Assembly (NCBI RefSeq): GCF_042678305.1 | Contig: NZ_JBHUDT010000002.1 | DNA length: 64,000 nucleotides | From: Gelatiniphilus marinus | GTDB lineage: Bacteria > Bacteroidota > Bacteroidia > Flavobacteriales > Flavobacteriaceae | Reading direction: 5' to 3' (one strand) | Part shown: in pieces, positions 18,179 through 27,300 of the stretch | Position numbering within the stretch: position 1 is the stretch's first letter | Layout: each line of letters begins with the position of its first letter | The notes under the pieces: model-generated | Database searches by the model: none | What the model saw: the letters and a program-made list of their open reading frames with translations, nothing else | What the model was told of the DNA's origin: nothing | Position numbers and translations under genes: made by a program

Positions 18179-19884
18179 TGTGTGGAATAGCGGGAATTAT
18201 TGGGCAAAAAGCTTCCGAAGGGAGTTTGCAAAAAATGCTTTTGGCACAACGGCACCGTGGTCCTGATTTTATAGGAACGTTCTTAAAAAATGATGTGGCA
18301 TTGGGGCATAATAGGCTCTCGATAATCGATACCTCTCCCAATGCGAATCAACCCTTTATTTCAAATTGCAAAAGATATATTTTATGCTTTAATGGCGAAA
18401 TATATAATTATCTCGAATTAAAAAACGAACTGCAAAACTGTTACGATTTCAAAACGGTTTCAGATACCGAAGTACTGTTAGCCGCCTATATTAAATGGGG
18501 CGAAAACTGTTTGCATCGATTAAACGGCATGTTCTCGTTTACGATTTGGGACACTAAAAAACAGGCTCTTTTTGCCGCTCGTGATAGGTTTGGGGTTAAG
18601 CCTTTTTATTATGCACATAAAGGCGGTTCTTTCTATTTTGCCTCCGAAATAAAAACACTTTTTACTGGAGGAATTCAAAAGAAAACAAACGATTCGGTTT
18701 GGGCAAACTACTTTGTTTATGGCAGTTACGGCATGCCAAACGAAACATTTTGGGCAGGTGTAAATCAATTACCTGGTGGTTGTTTTTTGTGCTTTAAAAA
18801 AGGAAATATTTCCACCAAAAGATGGTATGTTTTTGAAAACAAAATAAAAAAGTATAACGAAAAATTACCTTTTGAAGACGTAAAAGCTATCTATAAAAAC
18901 TTATTGGAAGATAGTATTAAACTACGATTTCGTTCTGATGTGCCCATAGGGTTTAATGTGAGTGGCGGATTGGACAGTTCCGCTCTTTTAGCCTTGGTGA
19001 ATAAAAACGAAAAAGGACAAAACATAAACGCTTACACTTTTTATACAAACAATTCGGATTATGATGAACTACCTTGGGTTGAAAGTCTTTTAAAACATAC
19101 AAAGAATCCGTTGGAAAAAGTACGTTTTAATGCCATTCAAGTCAAAGAACTTAGTGATACCATGTCTAGTTATCAAGACGAGCCCTTTGGCGGAGTTCCC
19201 ACAATGGCTTACGCCGAAATTTTCAAAAAAGCCAGAAAAGATGGCGTTATCGTTTTGTTGGATGGACAAGGTATGGACGAGCAATGGGCGGGTTACGACT
19301 ATTATTTGAATAACAACAATAGCGTGATTCAAGGTGTTAATAAATCACCGTTTAAACCTGAAATTTTAAATGATGAATTTTTAAAACTTGCTAAAAAACC
19401 AGCGTATCCCAAACCTTTTGATAACAATCTTTTAAACTTACAATTTAGGGATTTGTTTTACACCAAAATCCCGAGGGCATTGCGTTTTAACGATCGCATT
19501 TCCATGGCCTATAGCACAGAATTAAGAGAACCTTTTTTAGATTATAGGCTAGTTGAATTTGCTTTTGCCCAACCTTTAAATTATAAAATTAAGGATGGCA
19601 TACAAAAGTATTTATTACGATCTTTAACCTCTGAATATTTATCGGATGATGTAACGTATGCACCCAAACGCCCTTTACAAACGCCTCAGCGCGAGTGGTT
19701 AGCCAATGATTTAAAAGATTGGGTTCAGTTAAAAATCGACACATTAAAAAATGTGGACTGGTTTAATGAAGCATTAATGGAAAAAGAATTACAATATTAT
19801 TTTAATAAAAATCAAGACAGCAGTTTTCATATCTGGCAGTGGATTAACACCAGTTTACTTTTAAAACCGAATAAAGATAAATGA
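18178..19884 (+). CDS. Asparagine synthetase (glutamine-hydrolysing)-like amidotransferase
   Basis: A 568-residue protein with Cys2 as glutaminase nucleophile (MCGIAGIIG). Other glutaminase residues are visible (NRLSIID, FNGEIYN, SDTEVLL). The synthetase domain has the ATP pyrophosphatase loop SGGLDSS (about 262-268) and DGQGMDEQWAGY (about 361-372). The chemistry is ATP-dependent amidation of a carboxylate using glutamine nitrogen. AsnB homologues inside O-antigen and capsule clusters often amidate sugar acids rather than make asparagine. Its 1-nt overlap with neuA and 4-nt overlap with the next gene support a glycan role, but that is inference. Confidence 0.85.
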   Translation: MCGIAGIIGQKASEGSLQKMLLAQRHRGPDFIGTFLKNDVALGHNRLSIIDTSPNANQPFISNCKRYILCFNGEIYNYLELKNELQNCYDFKTVSDTEVLLAAYIKWGENCLHRLNGMFSFTIWDTKKQALFAARDRFGVKPFYYAHKGGSFYFASEIKTLFTGGIQKKTNDSVWANYFVYGSYGMPNETFWAGVNQLPGGCFLCFKKGNISTKRWYVFENKIKKYNEKLPFEDVKAIYKNLLEDSIKLRFRSDVPIGFNVSGGLDSSALLALVNKNEKGQNINAYTFYTNNSDYDELPWVESLLKHTKNPLEKVRFNAIQVKELSDTMSSYQDEPFGGVPTMAYAEIFKKARKDGVIVLLDGQGMDEQWAGYDYYLNNNNSVIQGVNKSPFKPEILNDEFLKLAKKPAYPKPFDNNLLNLQFRDLFYTKIPRALRFNDRISMAYSTELREPFLDYRLVEFAFAQPLNYKIKDGIQKYLLRSLTSEYLSDDVTYAPKRPLQTPQREWLANDLKDWVQLKIDTLKNVDWFNEALMEKELQYYFNKNQDSSFHIWQWINTSLLLKPNKDK

Positions 19885-21284
19885 AAAAAAAGGTGTTTAT
19901 TTTAGTGTCCGATGGTGTCAGCCTCCGCAATTTTGCTTATACCTCCTTTTATAAATTAGGAATTGCGCAAGGTTACGATGTTGTTTTTTGGAATGCCACA
20001 CCTTTTAATTTGGAGCAACTTAACTTAAAAGAAGTTAAAACAAATAATGCTAAACCAAGTGCGTTTTCAGATGTATTAAAAACGGCATTAATAAGAATTG
20101 AACTGAATCTGTTTTCAAAACGCGATAAGGATGACATCTATCATAAATACAAGTTTCCGTTATCTTATAAAAGCATTAAAGCTTCGGTTAAAAGTTTAAT
20201 TGTTCAAAGTTATATTACACGATATAGTTCTGAAAAAGGCATTCTAAAAATACGCAAAAAAATTGCTTCTTCAGAAAGAAAGACAAGCTATTATAAAGAT
20301 TGCAAAACCACTTTGGAAACCGAAAAGCCAGACTTCATTTTGTCAACCAGCCAACGTGCATTAACCGCCATTGCGCCTTTAACGGCAGCACAAGATTTAA
20401 ATATACCAACGGCATCGTTTATTTACTCATGGGATAATATCCCTAAAGCGACAACGGTAGTAACAACTGATTTTTATTTTGTTTGGAGTACATATATGAA
20501 AAACGAGTTGCTCCATTATCAGCGTTACATAGCGTCAAATCAAATTAGAGTAACGGGCACACCACAATTTGAAAATCATTTTGATATAGCTTTACAGGAA
20601 TCAAAAACAGACTTCTTCAAATCCCATAATTTAGATTTGAATAAAAAATATATTTGTTTTAGTGGTGATGATATAACCACTTCACCCAAAGATGAAATGT
20701 ATTTACGAGACCTTGCAAAAGCTGTGAGAAGCCTCAATAAAAAAGAGCATAATCTGGGTGTGGTATTTAGAAAATGCCCTGTTGATTTTTCGGATAGATA
20801 TGATGCCGTAATTAAAGAATACAATGATGTAATTGTGCCCATAGAACCAAAATGGAAAAAAATGGGAGCAGCTTGGAACAGCATTTTACCAACCAAAGAA
20901 GATTACAAATTGCAAACCAACATTATTGCACATACCGAATGCGTTGTAAATTTAGGATCGTCCATGGTGTTTGATTATGCGGCACATAATAAACCTTGTG
21001 CTTTTATAGATTATAATTATTTAAACGCTTCAAATTCGTATAAAAAAGGTGTTCATGTTTATGAGTTTGTTCATTTTAAGTCAATGCCTTCTTCGGAAGC
21101 CGTAATTTGGTTGTCTAACCCAAACACTATAGCAGATCAATTAGAAGAAGTTTTAGAAAACCCATCAAAAACAATATCAAAAGCTAGGGCGTGGTTTGAG
21201 ATTATCAATGCACATCCACCAGAGCATGTTTGTAATCGTTTTTGGGAAGAGATAGAAAAATTGGTGATTAAAAATGATGCCTAA
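19881..21284 (+). CDS. Unassigned surface-carbohydrate protein, GT-B-like
   Basis: A 467-residue soluble protein that I cannot place in a defined family. It begins KKKVFILVSDGVSLRNFAY. Its second half has FIYSWDNIPKATT, IRVTGTPQFENHFD and later NLGSSMVFDYAAHNKPCAFID, a pattern seen in GT-B glycosyltransferase-like or glycerophosphotransferase-like surface carbohydrate proteins. It overlaps the amidotransferase gene by 4 nt and follows the CMP-sugar genes, so a transferase for the activated nonulosonic acid is one possibility. Nothing in the sequence proves this. Confidence 0.55.
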   Translation: MKKKVFILVSDGVSLRNFAYTSFYKLGIAQGYDVVFWNATPFNLEQLNLKEVKTNNAKPSAFSDVLKTALIRIELNLFSKRDKDDIYHKYKFPLSYKSIKASVKSLIVQSYITRYSSEKGILKIRKKIASSERKTSYYKDCKTTLETEKPDFILSTSQRALTAIAPLTAAQDLNIPTASFIYSWDNIPKATTVVTTDFYFVWSTYMKNELLHYQRYIASNQIRVTGTPQFENHFDIALQESKTDFFKSHNLDLNKKYICFSGDDITTSPKDEMYLRDLAKAVRSLNKKEHNLGVVFRKCPVDFSDRYDAVIKEYNDVIVPIEPKWKKMGAAWNSILPTKEDYKLQTNIIAHTECVVNLGSSMVFDYAAHNKPCAFIDYNYLNASNSYKKGVHVYEFVHFKSMPSSEAVIWLSNPNTIADQLEEVLENPSKTISKARAWFEIINAHPPEHVCNRFWEEIEKLVIKNDA

Positions 21285-21302
21285 AATTTTAAACAATTAA
21301 CA

Positions 21303-22736
21303 ATGCTCTTCAATTCCATAGCTTTTCTAGTATTTTTGCCAGTTACCTTTTCGTTGTATTGGTTTTTGCTTAAAAGAAGTACAAAAGGTCAAAATATACT
21401 GTTGTTGTTGGCGAGTTATTTTTTCTACGGCTGGTGGGATTATCGCTTTTTAATTCTTATTGCATTAAGCACCATTGTTGATTATTTTGTAGGGTTATCG
21501 CTTGAAAAAGAGTCGGTTGCTAAAAAGCGAAAACGTTTATTGGGTTTCAGTTTAACATTCAATTTGGGGTTATTGGGTTTTTTTAAATACTACAATTTTT
21601 TTATTGAAAGTTGGATTGATGCTTGGCAAAACATAGGCATCGAAATGCATACCTCAACCCTAAATATTGTACTGCCAGTTGGTATTTCGTTTTATACCTT
21701 TCAAACCCTAAGTTATACTATAGATGTTTATCGTAAAAAACTCCAACCAACACATAGTTTTATCAACTTTGCCACCTTTGTGGCTTTCTTTCCGCAATTG
21801 GTAGCTGGCCCCATTGAACGCGCCACAAACTTATTGCCGCAATTTTCTGAAAAAAGAAATTTTAATACCGAAAGGGCCATATCTGGCATACATTTGATTA
21901 TTTGGGGCTTGTTTAAAAAAATAGTAATTGCCGATAGTTGTGCGACCTATGTAAATGCCATTTTTAGCGATTACGAAACACTAAATACATTAACGCTGTG
22001 TATTGGGGCTATCTATTTTGCATTCCAGATTTATGGCGATTTTTCTGGTTATAGCGATATAGCCATTGGTACCGCCAGATTATTTGGTTTTGAGTTAATG
22101 CGAAACTTTAATCTGCCTTATTTTTCCAGAGATGTGGCAGAGTTTTGGCGCAGGTGGCACATATCGTTATCAACGTGGTTTCGCGATTATTTATACATTC
22201 CGTTAGGTGGCTCAAGAGGAAATAAGGCTAACCAATTACGTAACGTATTCATTATATTTTTAGTAAGTGGTTTTTGGCACGGAGCCAATTGGACTTTTAT
22301 TATTTGGGGGACGTTGCATGCCGTTTTTTTCATTCCTCTATTATTAAGAAAGCAAAACAGGAAACATTTAAACCAAGTTTCAGAGACAACATTAATACCA
22401 TCCTTTGGAGAGCTATTTAAAATGCTTAAAACCTTTGCACTTGTTACATTGGCTTGGGTGTTTTTTAGGGCCGACAATGTGTCTATTGCAATTGATTATC
22501 TACAAAGATTAGCGCTAAACCTGAATTTTAAAATTGAATATTTAACAATCGAAAGATATAGTATAGAAATGTTTGCTCTTATAGGTATATTTATACTTTT
22601 AGAATGGTTTAACAGGCAAAAGGAACATCCTTTTTCCGGTAGATTCAAATGGATTAAGATTACAGGTGTCATGCTTATGCTACTTCTTTTTGGAGTATAT
22701 TCAGACCACCAAGAATTTATATATTTCCAGTTTTAA
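21303..22736 (+). CDS. MBOAT family O-acyltransferase (AlgI-like)
   Basis: A 477-residue polytopic membrane protein with the MBOAT core: FWRRWHISLSTWFRDYLYIP (about 281-300) and the catalytic-histidine region SGFWHGANWTF (about 321-331, His near 325). AlgI-type proteins pass acetyl groups across the inner membrane for O-acetylation of exported polysaccharides. The SGNH-like gene begins one base after its stop codon, as is common for the second half of such O-acylation systems. Confidence 0.9.
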   Translation: MLFNSIAFLVFLPVTFSLYWFLLKRSTKGQNILLLLASYFFYGWWDYRFLILIALSTIVDYFVGLSLEKESVAKKRKRLLGFSLTFNLGLLGFFKYYNFFIESWIDAWQNIGIEMHTSTLNIVLPVGISFYTFQTLSYTIDVYRKKLQPTHSFINFATFVAFFPQLVAGPIERATNLLPQFSEKRNFNTERAISGIHLIIWGLFKKIVIADSCATYVNAIFSDYETLNTLTLCIGAIYFAFQIYGDFSGYSDIAIGTARLFGFELMRNFNLPYFSRDVAEFWRRWHISLSTWFRDYLYIPLGGSRGNKANQLRNVFIIFLVSGFWHGANWTFIIWGTLHAVFFIPLLLRKQNRKHLNQVSETTLIPSFGELFKMLKTFALVTLAWVFFRADNVSIAIDYLQRLALNLNFKIEYLTIERYSIEMFALIGIFILLEWFNRQKEHPFSGRFKWIKITGVMLMLLLFGVYSDHQEFIYFQF

Positions 22737-22737
22737 T

Positions 22738-23631
22738 ATGAAGGAATTTTTAGGGTACATATTTAAAATACTTATTATTGCTTTCGTTGTCATGTATGTT
22801 TTTGATAAGGTTTATTCCTATACCTTCCAAAATGGAGCTCCGAGAAATAAAATTCAAAAAATATTACAATTAAAAAACCAACATTACGATTATGCTTTTT
22901 TGGGTTCGTCAAGAACCGAAAACCATATAGATTGCGAACTTGTTGAAAAATTAACAGGGAAGTCCTGTATTAACTTAGCTATATCGGGTGGGACTATTGG
23001 CGACATGTTAATATTAATGACCATTGCAGAATCTAAAGGAATCACCTTTAACGAGGTCTTTTTACAAGTGGATTATAGCTATAACGGTTCAGGGATATCA
23101 AATAATTTTAGGGCAAGTTTAGTTCCGTATATAAATCATAAAGTGGTAAAGCAACAACTTATTGAAAATGGAGAAAGTGTGTTTTATAATTACATCCCCT
23201 TTTATCGCTATTTAAAATACGATAAAGTAGTTGGTTTTAGAGAGTTTTTTTCGGTGCTTTTTAATAAGAAACCTAAAACAGATCTTAATGTAGGCTTTGC
23301 TCCAAAAACAGGGCAAGGGTTGGCGGTTTCTGGTAAATTACCCGATAAATTTAAAGCTGAAAATGATGAGTTGACCGCACTATTCAGACTTATGGAAAAG
23401 CGGAATACAAAGATGGTTTGTTTCATAGCGCCTTATTGTAAAAACATTGAAAACCGAGCGTTTATGCGTACTTTAAAATCCCGAGTCCCTGATTTAAAAG
23501 ATTACATTTCAGTATTTGATGACAATCCCGAGTTTTTTTTTAATTGCGGACACCTTAACATTGAAGGCGCTAGAGCTTTTACTAAAATTATTACCGAAGA
23601 CCTGATTCAACCTACAAAAACTAATCTATGA
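22738..23631 (+). CDS. SGNH-hydrolase-like protein, partner of the MBOAT acyltransferase
   Basis: A 297-residue protein with an N-terminal membrane anchor (FKILIIAFVVMYVFDKVYS) and a periplasmic domain. FLGSSRTENHIDCELV resembles SGNH block I with Ser as the nucleophile, and FNCGHLNIEGARAF resembles the last block with the catalytic His. The residue three before that His is Asn rather than the usual Asp, so activity is uncertain. I chose the ATG at 22738, since the frame open further upstream lies inside the MBOAT gene. It probably transfers acyl groups to the glycan, as AlgJ/AlgX-type proteins do. Confidence 0.7.
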   Translation: MKEFLGYIFKILIIAFVVMYVFDKVYSYTFQNGAPRNKIQKILQLKNQHYDYAFLGSSRTENHIDCELVEKLTGKSCINLAISGGTIGDMLILMTIAESKGITFNEVFLQVDYSYNGSGISNNFRASLVPYINHKVVKQQLIENGESVFYNYIPFYRYLKYDKVVGFREFFSVLFNKKPKTDLNVGFAPKTGQGLAVSGKLPDKFKAENDELTALFRLMEKRNTKMVCFIAPYCKNIENRAFMRTLKSRVPDLKDYISVFDDNPEFFFNCGHLNIEGARAFTKIITEDLIQPTKTNL

Positions 23632-24770
23632 AAATTGCCTTTTTGACTCCCGAATACCCACATAGACGTACAGGTACAGCAGGTGGCATTGGCACCAGTA
23701 TTCTAAACTTAACAAAAGGTTTAATTGCGCTAGGGCATCAAGTTGTTATTTTGGTTTATGGGCAAGATAAAGATGCTTATTTTGAAGAAGATAACGTGCA
23801 GTATTATAAAATAAAGAATATTAAAATTAAAGGTTTATCGTTTTATTTTACCCAAAAAAAAGTAGAGCGTTTAATTGATAAATTATATTCCGAAAATAAG
23901 ATTGATATTGTTGAAGCGCCAGATTGGACAGGCTTTACAGCATTTATAAACCCTAAATGCCCATTGGTAATTAGAGAAAATGGTAGCGACACCTATTTTT
24001 GTCATTTGGATAATCGACCTGTAAAGTTTAAAAATAAATACCTCGAAAAACGGGCCTTAAAAAAAGCCGATGCCATTATTTCGGTAAGTCATTTTACTGG
24101 AACCTTAACCAATAAGTTATTCAAATTAAAAAGTCCTTTTACTGTAATTCCCAATGCTATCGATGTTTTGGCTTTTAAGCCATTTCCAAAAACAGATACT
24201 CGACTTACTATTTTGTATTTTGGAACATTAATACGAAAGAAAGGCCTGTTGGAGTTACCGGAAATTTTCAATAAAGTGCATGCTGAAAATAAAGAAGCAG
24301 AACTTGTTTTGGTAGGGAAAGACAGTCCGGATATTTTTACGAATTCTAAATCTACATGGGCATTAATGCAGCCTTTGTTTAATGCAAATGCTATAAAAAA
24401 AGTAAACTATTTGGGTGCCGTACCTTATAAAGATATGCAAGATTTAATTCAGCAAGCTACAGTTTGTGTGTTCCCTACATTTGCAGAAGCTTTACCGGTA
24501 TCATGGATTGAGGCTATGGCGATGGAAAAACCCATTGTAGCCTCCAATGTGGGTTGGGCAAAAGAAGTGATTTCAGATGGGATTAATGGCTATTTAGTGC
24601 ATCCAAAAGACCACACAACTTATGCGAATAGAATATTGGAACTTTTAGAAAAACCAAGTTTACAAAAAGAATTTGGTAAAGCCGCTAGAAAAAAAGCAAC
24701 CACTACGTTTAGTGCAGAAGTAGTTGCAAAACAGAGTGTTGAATTTTATAAAACGATGGTTACTTTATGA
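23628..24770 (+). CDS. Glycosyltransferase family 4
   Basis: A 380-residue GT-B enzyme. The N-terminus reads KIAFLTPEYPHRRTGTAGGI, the acceptor-side glycine-rich loop. The donor site is ALPVSWIEAMAMEKPIVASN with the E-x7-E pattern, then GINGYLVHPKD. It begins a run of six genes that overlap by exactly 4 nt each, which implies tightly coupled translation. Sugar specificity is unknown. Confidence 0.9.
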   Translation: MKIAFLTPEYPHRRTGTAGGIGTSILNLTKGLIALGHQVVILVYGQDKDAYFEEDNVQYYKIKNIKIKGLSFYFTQKKVERLIDKLYSENKIDIVEAPDWTGFTAFINPKCPLVIRENGSDTYFCHLDNRPVKFKNKYLEKRALKKADAIISVSHFTGTLTNKLFKLKSPFTVIPNAIDVLAFKPFPKTDTRLTILYFGTLIRKKGLLELPEIFNKVHAENKEAELVLVGKDSPDIFTNSKSTWALMQPLFNANAIKKVNYLGAVPYKDMQDLIQQATVCVFPTFAEALPVSWIEAMAMEKPIVASNVGWAKEVISDGINGYLVHPKDHTTYANRILELLEKPSLQKEFGKAARKKATTTFSAEVVAKQSVEFYKTMVTL

Positions 24771-26308
24771 TAATAGTGTTTCATAAACAAGGTGAAATTA
24801 CAGATTTGAGAGCCGACTCTCAGCCTAATTTACATGTTTATACACAAAAGAAGGTAACGTCATCGTTATTCGATTTGGCATCAAATCACCCAAATTGTAT
24901 TTTAGTTTGGTGCCACGAATCTCTAAAAGAACATATTAATATTGAAGGTATAAAGGCATCTTTTCATCTTAAAAACATGATGCTTTCTTATGGGGCAAAA
25001 CCATATTTTTCCAACCGGATTGGTTATGTTGAAGACTCTCCATTTTTAAAAGTAAATAAAACCGTAAAATACCCAACATGGTTAATGAGCAGTCAAGTTG
25101 GCGCTATTTATGCATCGCAGCTATTAAAGTTTAAAAACAAAATAAAGATAGACGATACTTTCGATTTTGTTTTAAACGCCATAGCAAAACAGGGCATGCC
25201 CAATGGTTTGTTTTGTTATTCCGAGCCTAAACTTTTAAATAAGAACGCCGCTTTAATTCATTCTGAAATAGCTTCAAACGTTCAATTGTTTAAGTTTGTA
25301 AAATTACATTATAAGAGCGTTTGGAGCATTTTATTACTTCTTAATATAATGATTAATGAAGGCAAGTTTCCTATATGGGCTTTTGTTTGGAATTTGCTTA
25401 AAAGACAACAAAAATTCAAGTTGAAATTTGATTTAGAACCTCTTGAGAAACAAGTTATAAAAACGAGCTCGACAATAGATGTTATTATTCCAACCATCGG
25501 GAGAAAAGAATATTTACATAATGTGTTAAAAGACTTGTCAAATCAGGCTTTATTGCCCACAAAGGTGATTATTGTTGAACAAAATGAAGCTATTAATAGT
25601 AAAACGGAATTGAATTTTATTGAAAATGAAAAGTGGCCTTTTAGTATTGTTCATAAATTTATACATCAAACAGGAGCATGCAACGCCCGTAATTTGGCTT
25701 TAAAAGAAACAACCTCAAACTATGTTTTTTTTGCTGATGATGACATAAGATTTAATGAAAATTTATTGTTAAATAGCATTAATTTTATGCAAAATCATCA
25801 TACAAAAGCAACAACTCTAAGTTGTTTAAGGAAAGATGAACTAGAAGTTTTTAAAACCACATTTCAGTGGGCATCGTTTGGTTCGGGTTGTAGTATTGTA
25901 AAACGTGAAGTTTTAAATAAAGCCAAATTTAATGTAGCCTATGAACATGGTTTTGGTGAAGATGCCGATTTTGGCATGCAATTGCGACATTTAGGATTAG
26001 ATGTAATTTACTATCCAAAAGAAAAAATAACCCATTTAAAAGCGCCAATTGGTGGCTTTCGTGAACCTTACAAACATCCGTGGCAAAGGGAAGGCGAGGT
26101 GCAACCCAAACCATCTCCAACAGTAATGCTGAATCGATTGAATAACTCAACACCGCAACAAGTTTTGGGCTACAGAACCAAGCTGTTTTTTAAATATTAT
26201 ATAACGCAAAAAGTTAAAAACCCTATCGCATATTATAAACGGTTTAAAAAACAATGGGCACAAAGTTTACTCTGGGCTAATATTTTAAACGAACAAAATA
26301 ATAAATGA
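24767..26308 (+). CDS. Two-part protein: unknown N-terminal domain plus glycosyltransferase family 2
   Basis: A 513-residue protein. From about residue 240 it is a GT-A glycosyltransferase (TIDVIIPTIGRKEYLHNVLK, then the metal site FFADDDIRF, then HGFGEDADFGMQLRHLG). The first 230 residues have no motif that I recognise; they look globular and soluble and contain a repeated Trp-Cys/Trp-Ala flavour but no catalytic signature. They may be a second transferase or an adaptor. It overlaps both neighbours by 4 nt. Confidence 0.82.
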   Translation: MIIVFHKQGEITDLRADSQPNLHVYTQKKVTSSLFDLASNHPNCILVWCHESLKEHINIEGIKASFHLKNMMLSYGAKPYFSNRIGYVEDSPFLKVNKTVKYPTWLMSSQVGAIYASQLLKFKNKIKIDDTFDFVLNAIAKQGMPNGLFCYSEPKLLNKNAALIHSEIASNVQLFKFVKLHYKSVWSILLLLNIMINEGKFPIWAFVWNLLKRQQKFKLKFDLEPLEKQVIKTSSTIDVIIPTIGRKEYLHNVLKDLSNQALLPTKVIIVEQNEAINSKTELNFIENEKWPFSIVHKFIHQTGACNARNLALKETTSNYVFFADDDIRFNENLLLNSINFMQNHHTKATTLSCLRKDELEVFKTTFQWASFGSGCSIVKREVLNKAKFNVAYEHGFGEDADFGMQLRHLGLDVIYYPKEKITHLKAPIGGFREPYKHPWQREGEVQPKPSPTVMLNRLNNSTPQQVLGYRTKLFFKYYITQKVKNPIAYYKRFKKQWAQSLLWANILNEQNNK

Positions 26309-27300
26309 ACTTCTCATTAATTATATGTACCTACATGCGCAGCGAACCTTTATTGAAACTCCTGTTTTCAGTAAAGAATCAAACCCTATATCCCAACGAA
26401 ATATTAATAATAGATGGTTCTGTTGATGATAAAACTAAACAAGCATTAAATACAAATACCTTTAAAAACCTATGTCATTATAAAGTTGAAGAAAAAGACA
26501 GAGGCTTAACCAAACAACGTAATTTCGGGATTAATTTAGTTGATGCGACTTCAGAAATTATATGTTTTTTAGATGATGATATTATTTTAAAACCAAATTA
26601 TTTCGAAAATCTTATATCAACTTATTCCACAAAAAATGATGTTCTAGCAGTTGGCGGTTATATTTTAAATGACAATGCATGGAAACTATCAGATAATCAA
26701 AACAATAAAAATAAATTCTATTTTGATGGCTGGATGCGCAATGAACCCTCACGATTTAAACTAAGACGAAAGTTTGGTTTGCTTCCAGATAAAATACCTG
26801 GTTTTTTCCCAACCTTTGCCCACGGTAGGTCTATAGGTTTTTTGCCGCCTTCTGGAAAAATTTATCAAGTGGAACAAATTATGGGGGGCGTATCGTCATA
26901 TAAAAAAGAGATTTTTCAGCAACTTAATTTTTCAACCTATTTTGAAGGCTACGGATTATACGAAGATGCCGATTTTAGTTTACGGCTCTCAAAAATTGGT
27001 AAGCTTTATGTAAACACTGCAGCCAAATTGTACCATTATCACGACGATTCGGGCAGACCAAATAAGTACAAATATGGTAAAATGGTAGTAAGAAACGGGT
27101 GGTATGTTTGGCGTGTAAAATATCCAAAACCCACTATGAAAGCGAGAATAAAATGGAATGCCACATCACTTTTATTAACCATTATCAGGTTTACAAATGT
27201 TGTAAATACAAATAAAAAGAAAGAGGCATTAACCGAAAGTTTAGGTAGAGTAATAGGTTGGTGGTCTATAATTTTCAATAAGCCAAAAGTGAAATTATGA
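26305..27300 (+). CDS. Glycosyltransferase family 2
   Basis: A 331-residue GT-A enzyme starting NFSLIICTYMRSEPLLKLLF. The metal-binding motif is FLDDDIILKPNYF and the C-terminal acceptor motif is LYEDADFSLRLSKIG, followed by YHYHDD. It resembles the GT2 domain of the gene before it in overall layout, so the pair could have arisen by duplication. It overlaps both neighbours by 4 nt. Confidence 0.88.
   Translation: MNFSLIICTYMRSEPLLKLLFSVKNQTLYPNEILIIDGSVDDKTKQALNTNTFKNLCHYKVEEKDRGLTKQRNFGINLVDATSEIICFLDDDIILKPNYFENLISTYSTKNDVLAVGGYILNDNAWKLSDNQNNKNKFYFDGWMRNEPSRFKLRRKFGLLPDKIPGFFPTFAHGRSIGFLPPSGKIYQVEQIMGGVSSYKKEIFQQLNFSTYFEGYGLYEDADFSLRLSKIGKLYVNTAAKLYHYHDDSGRPNKYKYGKMVVRNGWYVWRVKYPKPTMKARIKWNATSLLLTIIRFTNVVNTNKKKEALTESLGRVIGWWSIIFNKPKVKL

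Noticed and set aside
19884..19892. A8 tract after the start codon of the GT-B-like gene as a phase-variation switch
   Set aside because: Eight A residues encoding Lys are common in AT-rich genomes, and no frame-disrupted copy is visible. Not enough to claim switching.
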